Notes: generated by a model from the sequence alone, not told the origin. A DNA stretch of 64,000 nt from Flavobacterium shii (GCF_025847235.1 NZ_JAOZEW010000005.1:62001-126000); one strand, 5' to 3'; counted from the stretch's first letter, positions 30,431-40,682 are shown. Numbers and translations: made by a program.

Positions 30431-33400
30431 ATGAAGAAAATTACTTTGATTTTACTTTTGTTATTTATAAAGTTATCAGCACAAAATACCGCGGGTTATA
30501 TAACTGGTGGCACCGAGCCTTGGGGTCGACAAAGCAATATAATGGCAATGAATTTTGTATATGGTGGAGATTGGGATAAATATACTTACAATAACGTTGA
30601 TGCTACAGATGTTTTTGTGCCTTCCCGAAAGTTTGTATACATAGAAGGTGGGGCATCTAACACTATATTCATGATAGATTTTATTGCTGCAAATAAAGTG
30701 ATAATGGAGAACTGGGTTAGTGCAGGAGGAGTATTGCTTATAAGTGCAGCTACGAATATAATAAATACAGATTTTAGTGGTGGATTTGGAATAACATTCA
30801 AGAGAAAAGGACTAAGTACTGTTGAACCGGCTGATGTTGATCATATGTTTTTTACAGAGAGTTCTTATACGCCAATTTTAAATAACAGATATGATGGAAA
30901 TTCTGTGGCACATAATGTGGTTTACGGGCCAGGATTGGTACCTATTTTAAAAGAGTTTGGAGGGCCAGAGATTGCTTTGGGTGAGTTGGAATTTGGAAGT
31001 GGATTGGTTCTTTTTTCAGGATTGACAGCACCTTTTTTCGATGTGTGGACCCCACAGCCTATAATAACTAACGTATTGAATCGAATGATTTCCTATGATG
31101 GGGTGAAAAAACCAGTAATATCGACAATTACAAATAAATCTACCTGCATTAACGTTCCTGCTTTGAATATTCCTTTTACGGCTACAAATAGAGGAGCGTT
31201 ACCAGATGATTTGGTTTTATCGGTAAGTTCTTCAAATGTAGCTTTATTGCCGCTTGGTAATATTGTTTTTGGAGGGACAGATGTAAATAGGACTTTGTCT
31301 TTAACACCAACTGCTGGTGAGACAGGAACTTCTAATATTGTTGTAACCCTTACGAATAAATTAACAGGACAAACTGCTACTACTTCATTTGTTTTTACAG
31401 TTAATCTAACTCCTGTTGCTACAGCAAAAAACATTACTGCCCAATTAGATGCAAATGGTAGTGTAACGGTAGATGCAAGTCAATTAAATGGTAATTATAA
31501 TGATTGCGGAATTAATAATTTTAAGCTTGTACCTGGAAGTATGGGGACATCTTGTGCAATAGCTATGGAAGGTAGTAATTTAGTGATTTCTGCACCGCCA
31601 CAGTTTGTTTTTAATAATGTGCTATTTGCTAGTTATGGAAATTCAACCGGAAGTTGTGGTAATTATATTAAAGGAGGTTGTGATGCTGGTAATAGTTTAA
31701 GTTTTGTATCTCCTGAGTTAATAGGAAAGAACACAGCTACTATTTTTGCTAGTAATGATATTTTTGGAGATCCATGTAGTGGAACTCCTAAAAGGTTAGC
31801 TGTTGAGGCTAGTTATGTTCCAGCAGTTTCTGGGGTAGCTTCTATAACATATAGTTGTGCCGATACAGGTGTTCATAATGTAGTATTGGTTATTACTGAT
31901 GATTATGGAAATATTACTTCGATAAACGCTACTATAACTGTTGAAGATAAAATTAAACCAACGATTACTTGTGCTACGCCAGCAGCATCGTATAATAAGG
32001 TTGCGGGTACATGTGATTATACGGTAACTGATACTAGTTTGGATCCTATTGCAGTTGCAGATAATTGTTCAGGACCACTAGTAGTTTCAAATGATTATAA
32101 TGGATCAGATTCGCTTAATGGAGAAACATTTGATGTAGGGACAACAACAGTAATCTGGACAGTAACGGATGCTTCATTAAATACTACAACTTGTAAATAT
32201 GATATTGTTGTAAAAGAAACAGAAGCACCTACAATTACTTGTGCTACACCAGATTTGTCATATAACAATGATGCAGGAGTTTGTAGTTATACGGTGATTG
32301 ACGATAGTTTGGATCCAATTGCATTTGGTGGTAATTGTGCAAATTCGACAATTTCAAATGATTATAATGGTTTAAGCACGCTTGAGGATGCTGTATTTCC
32401 TATTGGGACCACTACAGTAATCTGGACTGTAACAGATACTTCATTAAATACTACAACTTGCCAGTATGATATTGTTGTAAAAAGTACAGAAGCTCCAGAA
32501 GCATTTGCAAAAGATATAGCAGTTTCACTTGATGCAACAGGAAGTGTAACAATTGTTGGAGCCGATGTTGATAACGGATCGACTCATATTTGTGGAGCTC
32601 CTACTTTGTCGGTTTCTCCGAATACATTTACTTGTGCAAATATTGGAGCCAATAATGTTGTTTTAACAGCGACAGATGCATCCGGTAATTCTTCTTCTGC
32701 AACAACAATAGTAACTGTTGAAGATAAAACGGCGCCAGTTGTAGTTGCAAAAGATATTACAGTAGAACTTAACGAAGTAGGAAATGCTACAATTACTGTA
32801 GCTGATGTTGATAATGGTTCGTCTGATAATTGCGGAATTAAATCATTAGCGCTTGACGTAACTTCTTTTACTTGTGCCAATATTGGTCCTAACGAAGTTG
32901 TTTTAACGGCTGGCGATGCATATGGAAATACTTCTTTTGCAAAAGCAATAGTAACTGTTGTGGCCAAAAGTGCTGCGATATTCACTAATAATATAACTAT
33001 TAATCTTGATGATACAGGAAATGCTTCGATAGTTGCAAGTCAGCTAGATAATGGAAGTAAAAGTTCTTGTGGAATAGCTTCAATAAGTGTTACTCCAAAA
33101 ACTTTTAATTGTAGTAATGTTGGTATTAATACAGTGACTTTTACTGTTGTTGATGTTAACGGGAATATCTCTTCTGCGAAAGCTATAGTAACGGTTCAGG
33201 ATGTTTCGGTTCCAACGGTTTTTACCAAGGATATTACAGTTGAACTTGATGCGGCTGGAAATGCTTCAATATCTGCAAGCCAAATTGATAATGGTAGTTC
33301 AGATACTTGTGGAGTAGATATAATTAGTCTTGATAAAACTACTTTTAATTGTACTAATGTTGGAGTAAATACGGTTGTTTTAACGGTAAAAGATAAAAAT

Positions 33401-33877
33401 GGAAATACTTCTTTTGCTTCTGCAAAAGTAACAGTAGTAAATAATTTCGACGATAATGATGGTGATGGAATTAAAGATAATTGTGATGATGATGATGACA
33501 ATGACGGAATTCTGGATGTAGTAGATAATTGTCCGCTTACTTATAATCCAAATCAGGAAGATTACAATAAAAATGGTATTGGTGACGCTTGTGATTCTAC
33601 CCAAATAAACGTAGCTGAAGCTATTACTCCAAATGGCGACGGAATAAACGATACATGGTTTATTTCTAATATAGAAAGTTATACAAACTCTGTTGTGCGT
33701 GTTTTCAATCGTTGGGGTACAGAAGTGTTTATGGCAAGAAATTACCGAAATGATTGGGATGGACATTATAAAAACGATGCCAAATCTCTACCTGAGTCCA
33801 GTTCATATTACTATCAAATTGATTTAGATGGCGATGGAACATTGGATAAAGAAGGTTGGATATACATTAACAGGTAA
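30431..33877 (+). CDS. Giant surface adhesin with HYR, TSP3 and T9SS type B sorting domain
   Basis: The 1148-residue protein has a signal peptide (cleavage after KLSAQ, about residue 18). An N-terminal domain of about 200 residues follows ([16 protein letters not shown] to [10 protein letters not shown]), perhaps a ThuA/GATase-like fold. Next come two HYR repeats around 510-680 (TITCATP to NTTTC-YDIVVK) and four repeats of about 82 residues (around 685-1015; pattern KDI-V-LD-G then TC-N-G-N-VVLT), each with one Cys pair. A calcium-binding TSP3 stretch follows ([20 protein letters not shown]). The end is the gliding-motility-associated C-terminal domain ([12 protein letters not shown] to FNRWGTEVF to GWIYINR), the T9SS type B sorting signal. 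It should be exported and displayed or released by T9SS with the PorP/SprF protein encoded next. Confidence 0.93.
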   Translation: MKKITLILLLLFIKLSAQNTAGYITGGTEPWGRQSNIMAMNFVYGGDWDKYTYNNVDATDVFVPSRKFVYIEGGASNTIFMIDFIAANKVIMENWVSAGGVLLISAATNIINTDFSGGFGITFKRKGLSTVEPADVDHMFFTESSYTPILNNRYDGNSVAHNVVYGPGLVPILKEFGGPEIALGELEFGSGLVLFSGLTAPFFDVWTPQPIITNVLNRMISYDGVKKPVISTITNKSTCINVPALNIPFTATNRGALPDDLVLSVSSSNVALLPLGNIVFGGTDVNRTLSLTPTAGETGTSNIVVTLTNKLTGQTATTSFVFTVNLTPVATAKNITAQLDANGSVTVDASQLNGNYNDCGINNFKLVPGSMGTSCAIAMEGSNLVISAPPQFVFNNVLFASYGNSTGSCGNYIKGGCDAGNSLSFVSPELIGKNTATIFASNDIFGDPCSGTPKRLAVEASYVPAVSGVASITYSCADTGVHNVVLVITDDYGNITSINATITVEDKIKPTITCATPAASYNKVAGTCDYTVTDTSLDPIAVADNCSGPLVVSNDYNGSDSLNGETFDVGTTTVIWTVTDASLNTTTCKYDIVVKETEAPTITCATPDLSYNNDAGVCSYTVIDDSLDPIAFGGNCANSTISNDYNGLSTLEDAVFPIGTTTVIWTVTDTSLNTTTCQYDIVVKSTEAPEAFAKDIAVSLDATGSVTIVGADVDNGSTHICGAPTLSVSPNTFTCANIGANNVVLTATDASGNSSSATTIVTVEDKTAPVVVAKDITVELNEVGNATITVADVDNGSSDNCGIKSLALDVTSFTCANIGPNEVVLTAGDAYGNTSFAKAIVTVVAKSAAIFTNNITINLDDTGNASIVASQLDNGSKSSCGIASISVTPKTFNCSNVGINTVTFTVVDVNGNISSAKAIVTVQDVSVPTVFTKDITVELDAAGNASISASQIDNGSSDTCGVDIISLDKTTFNCTNVGVNTVVLTVKDKNGNTSFASAKVTVVNNFDDNDGDGIKDNCDDDDDNDGILDVVDNCPLTYNPNQEDYNKNGIGDACDSTQINVAEAITPNGDGINDTWFISNIESYTNSVVRVFNRWGTEVFMARNYRNDWDGHYKNDAKSLPESSSYYYQIDLDGDGTLDKEGWIYINR

Positions 33878-33900
33878 TTGTAAAATATAAAATTTCAAAA

Positions 33901-34788
33901 ATGAAAATAATTAAGAATATATTGGCAGGTGCATTACTCCTTTTTAGTAGTATGCTTTTTGCTCAACAAGAAAGTATATTTACAACATATCGTTACCATA
34001 TGAATGTTGTAAATCCCGCTTATGCAGGTGTAGATGGTGAAACTGTTATTACTAGTACGTTTCGTAGACAATGGACAGGAGTTAAAGATGCTCCCGAAAC
34101 TCAGGCGGTTTCTTTTGCTACATCGGTAGGAGGAAATCTTGGATTAGGTGTTTCTATGGTTTATGACAAGACTTTTATCGAAAAACAAACTCAGTTAGGA
34201 ATTGATCTATCTTATAAATTACAAATAGGAGCTCTTACCGATTTGTATTTAGGATTAAAAGCGGGAGGGAATTTCTATAATGTTAATACTTCTGGTCTTG
34301 AAACCTATTTGCCACAATCGGATCCTGCTTTGTCTTCAATAAGTGAATTTAATCCTAATGTTGGTATTGGAGCCTTACTTAAGAACGAGAAATACTTCGT
34401 GTCACTTTCTGTTCCAAGAATGTTAAATACAGAAAGAGCAAAAAATAATGATGGATATGCTTCTGTTGCTACAGATAGACCTCATATTTATTTAAGCAGT
34501 GGATATAATTTTGATTTTGGAACCATTACACCTTTGGTTTTAAAGCCATCGTTTATGTTACGATATGTTAATGGCGCGCCAATTTCATTGGATGTTAATA
34601 CAATGTTACAAATTCAGGAATTTTTCGAAATTGGAGCCAGTTATAGAACCGATGATGTTTTTGCCGGACTAATTAATTTAACCATTAGTAATCGTATGAT
34701 GCTTGGTTATGCTTATGAAGTTAATACCGGGAAAGTATTGGCTAGTGCAAAGAATTCTAACGAATTTTTTATACGCTTTAAGTTTTAA
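33901..34788 (+). CDS. PorP/SprF-family type IX secretion system outer-membrane protein
   Basis: The 295-residue protein has a signal peptide (cleavage after MLFAQ) followed by the family hallmark FTTYRYHMNVVNPAYAG (about residues 27-43), then an outer-membrane beta-barrel pattern ending in ...NEFFIRFKF with terminal Phe. PorP/SprF proteins anchor or help export partner adhesins with type B CTDs, and the two genes almost always occur together. Here the adhesin gene is 23 bp upstream. It is the last gene of the operon, which ends at the hairpin 34841-34875. Confidence 0.93.
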   Translation: MKIIKNILAGALLLFSSMLFAQQESIFTTYRYHMNVVNPAYAGVDGETVITSTFRRQWTGVKDAPETQAVSFATSVGGNLGLGVSMVYDKTFIEKQTQLGIDLSYKLQIGALTDLYLGLKAGGNFYNVNTSGLETYLPQSDPALSSISEFNPNVGIGALLKNEKYFVSLSVPRMLNTERAKNNDGYASVATDRPHIYLSSGYNFDFGTITPLVLKPSFMLRYVNGAPISLDVNTMLQIQEFFEIGASYRTDDVFAGLINLTISNRMMLGYAYEVNTGKVLASAKNSNEFFIRFKF

Positions 34789-34840
34789 TAAGCTGTAAGA
34801 AAGAATTTAAAAATTGTCATTTTTTATTTCTATTAGTAGA

Positions 34841-34877
34841 AAAAGAGGGTATCTTTAATTAGATATCCTCTTTTTGG
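34841..34877. terminator. Terminator of the adhesin-porP operon (bidirectional)
   Basis: AAAAGAGGGTATCT (34841-34854) pairs with AGATATCCTCTTTT (34861-34874) with one wobble pair, followed by T. The A-run on the other side allows it to terminate the convergent gene at 34926 as well. Confidence 0.88.
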
Positions 34878-34925
34878 TTTGTAGTAATTTTGTTTTTATA
34901 AACCGATATAATTTTTGATGAAATG

Positions 34926-35477
34926 TTATTTTATTTTCTTAAGAAGTTCCCGTGCAACAGCTTTGTAGGCAGCGGTATGATTCGCATAATCTTTGGTCAT
35001 GATAATTTGTAATTCGGGATGAATCCAATCGTATTGTTTTCCTAATATGTATAAGGTTCGCATTGCATATGCCTTTGCAGCTACTTTGGTATCGGTTATT
35101 AACCAATCAAAACAAGTTTCGATTATATCCTGAAGTTGTGTTTCGGAAAGTGTAATAATAGTTTCCGATTTTTTATAATGAGCAGTAACCAGAAGTTGAC
35201 AGATTTTAGCAATCGGACGAATAGCACTTTCATCTTTTAATTTTTTTAGACTAGAGCAGAAAAAATTAAGATGAGGTTGTAGCCATTCCAATTTTTCATA
35301 AGATACAAATTCTAAAACCCAACAAGCTTTATGATAGTTTTTATTTGAAATATCGAAACAAGCGAAAATTAATTCGGTAAAATAATCAGGGTTTTCTAGA
35401 ACTGATTGTGCGCCTTTAAGCCTATTTTCTCTGTAAGCGTTTACGTAATCAAGGGTTTTCTGTAATTCTGATGACAT
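34926..35477 (-). CDS. HEAT-like helical-repeat protein of unknown function
   Basis: The ATG at 35477 gives a 183-residue, all-helical soluble protein. A longer reading exists only from a TTG at 35504 and adds nine residues. Repeating helix pairs (YHKACWVLEFVSYEKLEWLQPHLNFF, AAKAYAMRTLYILGKQYDWIHPELQIIM) have the KACWVLE and AKAYAMRTL pattern of HEAT or DNA-alkylation-repair-like repeats. There is no catalytic motif. It may bind protein or nucleic acid, but its role is unknown. The gene is a single unit convergent with the adhesin operon. Confidence 0.68.
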   Translation of the reverse strand: MSSELQKTLDYVNAYRENRLKGAQSVLENPDYFTELIFACFDISNKNYHKACWVLEFVSYEKLEWLQPHLNFFCSSLKKLKDESAIRPIAKICQLLVTAHYKKSETIITLSETQLQDIIETCFDWLITDTKVAAKAYAMRTLYILGKQYDWIHPELQIIMTKDYANHTAAYKAVARELLKKIK

Positions 35478-35550
35478 TAATTTTAAATTTGATTCGTAAT
35501 TCAAGATCTAAAATAGATAATTTAATTTCTTTAAAGCAATAAAGGTTCGG

Positions 35551-36825
35551 CTATTTATTTGCGCTAACTCTCCAGATCGTGTTTCCACTGTCATCATTTA
35601 CAAGGAGAGATCCGTCTTTCATAACTGTAACAGCAACAGGTCGTCCATAAACTTCGGCTTTATCTTCATTGGCTACAAAGCCAGTTAAAAAATCCTCAGG
35701 TTTTCCAGAAGGTTTTCCATTGGCAAAAGGAACGAAAACAACTTTGTAACCAGATATTTTTGCTCTATTCCAAGAACCGTGCTGACCTACAAAAATTCCG
35801 TTTTTATATTTTGCAGGGAAACTGTTTTTGTTATAAAATGCCAATCCCAAAGAAGCTGTATGTGCACCAACAGAAACATCCGGAACAATTGCTTTGACGG
35901 CCAGATCCTTACCTGCTCCTTTCATTCTTGGGTCTAAAATGTTGCCGTAATAAGAATATGGCCAGCCGTAAAAACCATTTCGTTTTACACTAGTTATATA
36001 ATCCGGAACCAAATCATCGCCTAATTCATCACGTTCATTAACAGCTGTCCAAAGTTCATTATTTACAGGATTCCAATCCATTCCTACAGGGTTTCTAAGT
36101 CCGGAAGCATAGATTTTTTCACCAGTTCCATCAGGATTAATTTCAAGAATATTTGCCCGACGTATTTCTTTATCCATTCCGTTTTCTCCATTATTACTAC
36201 CGGAACCTACAGAAATGTAAATTTTCGTTCCATCGGCATTCGTAATTAAATTCCTTGTCCAGTGATTGTTGTAACCACCGGCTGGAAGTTCAAGGATTTT
36301 CTCGCCTTTAGATTCTAATTTTAAAGGATTGTTTTTATATGGATATCGGTATAATCCATCTGTATTGGCAACATAAAAAAAGTCTTTTAGTATTAGCATT
36401 CCAAATGGTTTGTTGAGATTCTCAAGAAAGACTTCGCGGGTTTCAAATTTTCCATCTTTATTGGAATCTCTAAAAATTGTAATTTGATTTTTACTCGTTC
36501 TTGTTCCACTTTCTACTACGAAAATATCATTGTTGGGTCCAATATATGTCCAACGAGGATTCTCAAAGCCATCAGCAAATTTTGATACTGTAAAGCCTTG
36601 AGGTGCTTTTGGCATTTTCCCTTCTGGCCATTTAATAACTTTGCTATTGTTTGTTTTTGATTCTGTAGCATAGGGTGGAGGTAATGTAATTTCTCCAACA
36701 GCCGTTTTTACGATGTTGCCTGTTTGATTTGCCAAAGCTTTTTTTTCATCTTGCTTTACTTGTCCATTGCAAGCTGTTATTAGCATTAATAAAGGTACCG
36801 AAAATATTTGTGAGGTTGATTTCAT
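35551..36825 (-). CDS. PQQ-dependent sugar dehydrogenase-like lipoprotein (sorbosone dehydrogenase type)
   Basis: The 424-residue protein has a lipoprotein signal ending LITAC (Cys19) and then a six-bladed propeller with the soluble glucose/sorbosone dehydrogenase layout. Landmarks are PQGFTVSKFADGFENPRW (about 75-92), NKPFGM near 140, NNHWTRNL near 186, ASGLRNPVGMDW (about 240-251), ERDELGDDLVPDY and YGWPYSYYG near 290, and GRPVAV near 398. These match PQQ-binding family members. It would oxidise a sugar or aldehyde at the cell surface, but PQQ biosynthesis genes are not in the window. It is transcribed alone. Confidence 0.85.
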   Translation of the reverse strand: MKSTSQIFSVPLLMLITACNGQVKQDEKKALANQTGNIVKTAVGEITLPPPYATESKTNNSKVIKWPEGKMPKAPQGFTVSKFADGFENPRWTYIGPNNDIFVVESGTRTSKNQITIFRDSNKDGKFETREVFLENLNKPFGMLILKDFFYVANTDGLYRYPYKNNPLKLESKGEKILELPAGGYNNHWTRNLITNADGTKIYISVGSGSNNGENGMDKEIRRANILEINPDGTGEKIYASGLRNPVGMDWNPVNNELWTAVNERDELGDDLVPDYITSVKRNGFYGWPYSYYGNILDPRMKGAGKDLAVKAIVPDVSVGAHTASLGLAFYNKNSFPAKYKNGIFVGQHGSWNRAKISGYKVVFVPFANGKPSGKPEDFLTGFVANEDKAEVYGRPVAVTVMKDGSLLVNDDSGNTIWRVSANK

Positions 36826-36943
36826 TGCGGGTTTTGGTTAAAATGTTATAGGATAGTAATTTATAAAATTAAGAAATATTTGTAAAGAAAGATTTGTAAA
36901 TATTAAGTGATATTTAATATTCTTAAAAAAAATGGATACAGCG

Positions 36944-36985
36944 TATATTTGATACTTACATTTTGTTTGTAATTCTGTATCTTTG
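36944..36985 (+). promoter_or_regulatory. Two candidate -7 elements upstream of hpt
   Basis: TATATTTG at 36944-36951 and TATCTTTG at 36978-36985 both match TAnnTTTG. The second lies 25 bases before the hpt ATG. Neither has a TTG at ideal -33 spacing; the second has TTTG 12 bases upstream, too close. Which is used cannot be decided from sequence. Confidence 0.5.
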
Positions 36986-37010
36986 CGCATTATTTTAAAT
37001 GTAAAAAATA

Positions 37011-37541
37011 ATGATACAACTTCACGATAAACAATTTGTTCCGTTTATTTCGGCTAAAGAAATTGATTTTGCAATTACTAAAATGGTAGCTCAGGTAGAA
37101 GATGATTTTGGAGATGATATTCCAATTTTTATTGGCGTACTAAATGGGTCTTTTATGGTTGTTGCCGATTTTTTGAAAAAATATAAAAAACACTGTGAGG
37201 TTTCATTTATCAAGATGGCTTCTTACGAGGGTACAGAAACAACTCATGATGTTAAACAATTGATTGGTTTAAATCAGGATTTGACAGGTAGAACGGTGGT
37301 CATTATCGAAGATATTGTAGATACTGGAAATACATTAGTAGAGCTTAAAGAGCTGTTTAAAAAGCAAAATGTTAAGCATTTAAAAATAGCTACTTTGTTC
37401 TTTAAACCTGAAGCATATAAAAAAGATATTAAGATTGATTATATCGGAATTCGGATTCCTAACAAATTTATTGTTGGTTACGGTTTAGACTACGATGGTT
37501 TAGGAAGAAACTTGGCTGAGGTATATAAATTGGCAGAATAA
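37011..37541 (+). CDS. hpt: Hypoxanthine phosphoribosyltransferase
   Basis: The 176-residue type I phosphoribosyltransferase salvages hypoxanthine (and guanine) with PRPP to IMP/GMP. The PRPP-binding motif VVIIEDIVDTGNTL is at about residues 95-108. Near the N-terminus GVLNGSFMV (about 43-51) is the conserved LKGxxxF-type loop. Near the C-terminus IGIRIPNKFIVGYGLDYDGLGRNL is the HGPRT-specific end. It precedes adk by 89 bp, and both are nucleotide-metabolism genes, probably in one transcription unit. Confidence 0.94.
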   Translation: MIQLHDKQFVPFISAKEIDFAITKMVAQVEDDFGDDIPIFIGVLNGSFMVVADFLKKYKKHCEVSFIKMASYEGTETTHDVKQLIGLNQDLTGRTVVIIEDIVDTGNTLVELKELFKKQNVKHLKIATLFFKPEAYKKDIKIDYIGIRIPNKFIVGYGLDYDGLGRNLAEVYKLAE

Positions 37542-37630
37542 ATTTGAACCAAAACCAAAGGATTATAAATTTAACTATTCATTTTAAACTTCTTTAAAAT
37601 AATAAGGAAGTACGACACAACACACAAACT

Positions 37631-38203
37631 ATGATTAATATTGTTTTATTTGGGAAACCTGGAGCAGGAAAAGGAACTCAGGCAGAATTTTTAAAAGAAA
37701 AATACAAATTAACGCATCTTTCTACAGGAGATATTTTTCGTTTTAATTTGAAAAATGATACAGATTTAGGTAAAAAAGCAAGAGTTTTTATGGACAATGG
37801 AGAATTGGTTCCTTGCGAAGTTACTACTGCAATGTTAATTGATGAGGTGAATAAACATCCTGACACAGCAGGTTTTTTGTTTGATGGTTATCCAAGAACT
37901 TTAGATCAGGCAGAAGCTTTAGATAAATTTTTACCAACTATTGGGTCAAGTGTTACTGCTACAATAGCATTAGAAGCTGATGATGAAATTCTGGTAGCGC
38001 GCTTATTAGAAAGAGGGAAAACAAGTGGTAGAGTTGATGATCAGGACGAAGAGAAAATTCGTGTAAGATACCAAGAATACAATGAAAAAACAGCTCCATT
38101 GATTGGATATTATAAAGAGCAAAATAAGTTTTACGCTGTAAATGGTATCGGAACTATCGAAGAAATTACAGAGCGTTTGACTAGTGTAATTGATAACTTG
38201 TAG
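37631..38203 (+). CDS. adk: Adenylate kinase
   Basis: The 190-residue enzyme interconverts ATP + AMP and 2 ADP. The P-loop is GKPGAGKGTQ (about residues 7-16), followed by LSTGDIFR, FDGYPRTLDQAEAL (about 79-92) and RGKTSGRVDDQDEEKIRVRYQEY. It is the short-lid form without the zinc-type insertion, as usual in Bacteroidota. It is preceded by hpt and followed by a palindromic intergenic element. Confidence 0.97.
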   Translation: MINIVLFGKPGAGKGTQAEFLKEKYKLTHLSTGDIFRFNLKNDTDLGKKARVFMDNGELVPCEVTTAMLIDEVNKHPDTAGFLFDGYPRTLDQAEALDKFLPTIGSSVTATIALEADDEILVARLLERGKTSGRVDDQDEEKIRVRYQEYNEKTAPLIGYYKEQNKFYAVNGIGTIEEITERLTSVIDNL

Positions 38204-38213
38204 TAAAAAAAAG

Positions 38214-38287
38214 TTTAAAGTTTAAGGGGTTTAAAATTTACCTAAGTAGTATTTATTTGGGATGAATTTTAGGCTTTAAACTTTAAA
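38214..38287. repeat. Inverted-repeat element between adk and the CorC-like gene
   Basis: TTTAAAGTTTAAGG (38214-38227) and CTTTAAACTTTAAA (38274-38287) are complementary at nearly all positions and enclose 46 bp. The arms consist almost only of TTTAAA units. There is no T-tract; it looks like an AT-rich palindromic repeat, similar in style to those at 2801-2878 and 25271-25323. Confidence 0.55.
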
Positions 38288-38302
38288 TGTTTAAATATAA
38301 AA

Positions 38303-39577
38303 ATGGAAATACTAATAATATTTTTTCTAATAATTTTAAATGGGGTTTTCTCTATGTCAGAAATCGCATTGATTTCGGCAAGGAAGAATAGATTAGAGAC
38401 GGCAGCCAAAAAAGGGAATAAAAGTGCTAAAATTGCACTTGATTTAGCCAATTCACCGAATAAATTTTTATCAACAGTTCAAATCGGTATTACACTGATA
38501 GGGATTTTGACAGGTATTTATAGTGGGGATAAAATTACAATGGATGTTGAGGTTTTTGTAAATCAATTCCAGTTTCTGCAGCCTTATGCGCATTCTGTTT
38601 CAGTAGGTATTGTGGTTGTGATTTTAACGTTCTTTTCTCTTGTTTTAGGTGAGTTATTGCCTAAAAGAATTGGTTTGAATCACCCAGAAGCTATAGCCAA
38701 AGCAGTAGCTTTACCGATGAAGGTAATTTCGATTATTACAGCTCCGTTTATTTGGTTGCTTACTAATTCGACAGATTTTTTATTGAATATTTTGCAAATT
38801 AAACCTACTGCAGATGGTAAAGTAACAGAGGAAGAGATTAAAGCTATTATTAAAGAAGGTACAGAAGGTGGAGAAGTACAAGAAATCGAACAAGATATTG
38901 TAGAACGTGTTTTTCATATCGGTGATAGAAAAGTTAACTCGTTAATGACGCATAGAAAATCGGTTGTTTTCTTGCCATTAAACTCCGACAAAGAGCGTGT
39001 AAAAGAATTGATTTTGGAAGATTTACACTCTATTTACCCTGTTTATAGTGAGAATTACGATGATATTTCGGGAGTTGTAAATTTAAAAACAATCTTTGCA
39101 AATATTGAAAAAGAAGATTTTAGTTTGGCTTCGATAATGACCGATGCTCCTTTTATAATGGAACAAACAACGGCATATAAAGCATTGGAGAATTTTAAAA
39201 AAACAGGAATACATTATGCTTTTGTTTCTGATGAGTATGGGATTTTTCAAGGAATTATTACTTTAAATGATATTCTGGAAGCGCTTGTAGGAGATGCGGC
39301 CGATTTTTATAAAGATGAATTCCAGTTAATAGAAAGAGAAGATGGAACGTGGTTGGTAGATGGGCATTATTCATTGCATGATTTCTTAACTTATTTTGAG
39401 TTAGATGAATTAATCAATGATTATGAAGTAACTACAGTTAGCGGATTAATAATGACCGAATTATCACGAATTCCAAAAGAAGGTGAAAAATTGATTTGGC
39501 AAAAGTTTGAGTTGGAAGTCATCGACATGGATGGCGTAAAGATTGATAAGGTGCTAATAAAAGCACTAAAAGTTTAA
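38303..39577 (+). CDS. CorC/HlyC-type hemolysin-family membrane protein (CNNM domain + CBS pair)
   Basis: The 424-residue protein has an N-terminal DUF21/CNNM domain with about four membrane segments (MEILIIFFLIILNGVFSMSEIALIS at 1-25, and segments near 58-75, 95-115 and 135-155). A pair of CBS domains follows (about 200-325), with LMTHRKSVVFLPL and IMTDAPFIM landmarks, and then a C-terminal CorC_HlyC domain (from about 340) with the DGHYSL-DF and VSGLIM patterns. Relatives take part in magnesium or cobalt homeostasis; the old hemolysin label is historical. It lies between adk and obg on the same strand. Confidence 0.9.
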   Translation: MEILIIFFLIILNGVFSMSEIALISARKNRLETAAKKGNKSAKIALDLANSPNKFLSTVQIGITLIGILTGIYSGDKITMDVEVFVNQFQFLQPYAHSVSVGIVVVILTFFSLVLGELLPKRIGLNHPEAIAKAVALPMKVISIITAPFIWLLTNSTDFLLNILQIKPTADGKVTEEEIKAIIKEGTEGGEVQEIEQDIVERVFHIGDRKVNSLMTHRKSVVFLPLNSDKERVKELILEDLHSIYPVYSENYDDISGVVNLKTIFANIEKEDFSLASIMTDAPFIMEQTTAYKALENFKKTGIHYAFVSDEYGIFQGIITLNDILEALVGDAADFYKDEFQLIEREDGTWLVDGHYSLHDFLTYFELDELINDYEVTTVSGLIMTELSRIPKEGEKLIWQKFELEVIDMDGVKIDKVLIKALKV

Positions 39578-39654
39578 AATAAAATAGTTTCCAGTTTTAG
39601 TTTTCGTCCGTAGTTTGCGTCGAAAATTGTTACTGTAACTGAATACTAAAGAAA

Positions 39655-40656
39655 ATGACAGAAGGAAATTTTGTAGATTACGTTAAAATATTTGTTTCTT
39701 CCGGAAAAGGAGGGAAAGGTTCTACGCATTTACATAGAGAAAAGTTTATTGAAAAAGGAGGTCCGGACGGAGGAGATGGTGGACGTGGAGGTCATGTTTT
39801 TTTGGTTGGGAATAAAGGTCTTTGGACTTTATTTCATTTAAAATTTGCGCGTCACATTAAAGCTGGACATGGTGGAGATGGTGGAGGAGACCGAAGTACT
39901 GGAGCCGATGGTGATGATAAATTCATCGAAGTACCTTTAGGGACTGTTGTTAAGGATAAAGAAACAGGAGAAACTTTATTTGAAATCACCGAAGATGGAG
40001 AAAAACAAGTTCTTTCAAGAGGAGGAAAAGGTGGTTTAGGAAACTGGCACTTTAGAAGTCCAACAAATCAAACACCTCGATATGCACAGCCAGGTTTGCC
40101 AGGTGTAGAAATGGATGTTATTTTGGAGCTTAAAGTTCTTGCCGATGTTGGATTAGTTGGTTTTCCTAATGCTGGAAAATCTACTTTACTATCTGTTTTG
40201 ACATCTGCAAAACCTAAAATTGCCGATTATCCATTTACTACATTAAAACCAAATTTAGGAATTGTAGCTTATAGAGATTTTCAATCTTTTGTAATTGCTG
40301 ATATTCCTGGAATTATTGAAGGAGCTGCAGAAGGGAAAGGATTAGGTCATTATTTCTTGCGTCATATTGAGCGTAACTCTACTTTATTGTTTCTTGTTCC
40401 TGTTGATACACCAGATATTAAAGCGGAATATGATATCTTGGTAAATGAGTTGACTAAGTATAACCCGGAAATGCTCGATAAAGAACGTTTGTTGGTAATA
40501 TCAAAATGCGATATGCTTGATGATGAACTTAAAGCTGAGTTGAAAGTTGAGCTTGATGTTGCTTTTAAAGATGTTCCTTATATGTTTATTTCATCGGTTG
40601 CTCAGCAAGGATTAACGGAGCTAAAGGATAAATTGTGGAAAATGTTGAATGATTAA
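39655..40656 (+). CDS. obg: Obg-family GTPase (ribosome assembly/stress)
   Basis: The 333-residue protein has an N-terminal glycine-rich Obg fold ([17 protein letters not shown], then repeated GG-DGG-GG, residues 5-155). A G domain follows with G1 GFPNAGKST (about 168-176), G2/switch [13 protein letters not shown]3 [17 protein letters not shown] (about 215-231) and G4-like ISKCDML (about 282-288). It lacks the variable C-terminal OCT domain of E. coli ObgE, as is common. It is essential in most bacteria, acting in 50S assembly. A strong bidirectional terminator follows. Confidence 0.97.
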   Translation: MTEGNFVDYVKIFVSSGKGGKGSTHLHREKFIEKGGPDGGDGGRGGHVFLVGNKGLWTLFHLKFARHIKAGHGGDGGGDRSTGADGDDKFIEVPLGTVVKDKETGETLFEITEDGEKQVLSRGGKGGLGNWHFRSPTNQTPRYAQPGLPGVEMDVILELKVLADVGLVGFPNAGKSTLLSVLTSAKPKIADYPFTTLKPNLGIVAYRDFQSFVIADIPGIIEGAAEGKGLGHYFLRHIERNSTLLFLVPVDTPDIKAEYDILVNELTKYNPEMLDKERLLVISKCDMLDDELKAELKVELDVAFKDVPYMFISSVAQQGLTELKDKLWKMLND

Positions 40657-40682
40657 TGTTTTTTCATTAATGATATATAATA

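Noticed and set aside
31500..33420. CRISPR-like direct repeats
   Set aside because: The repeated DNA is coding sequence of the adhesin's 82-residue domains, with unit length near 246 bp and divergent units.
31093..33501. Long minus-strand open frames opposite the adhesin gene
   Set aside because: They arise from the repetitive Thr/Val/Ser-rich coding sequence of the adhesin. Their translations are low-complexity and have no start context.
33380..33766. Minus-strand frame rich in Ile and Ser opposite the TSP3 region
   Set aside because: It is the antisense of the Asp/Asn-rich calcium-binding repeats, which explains the odd composition.
38214..38287. Intrinsic terminator between adk and the CorC-like gene
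   Set aside because: The arms are nearly all A/T, the loop is 46 bases and no T-tract follows, so it does not meet terminator criteria; it is kept as a repeat.
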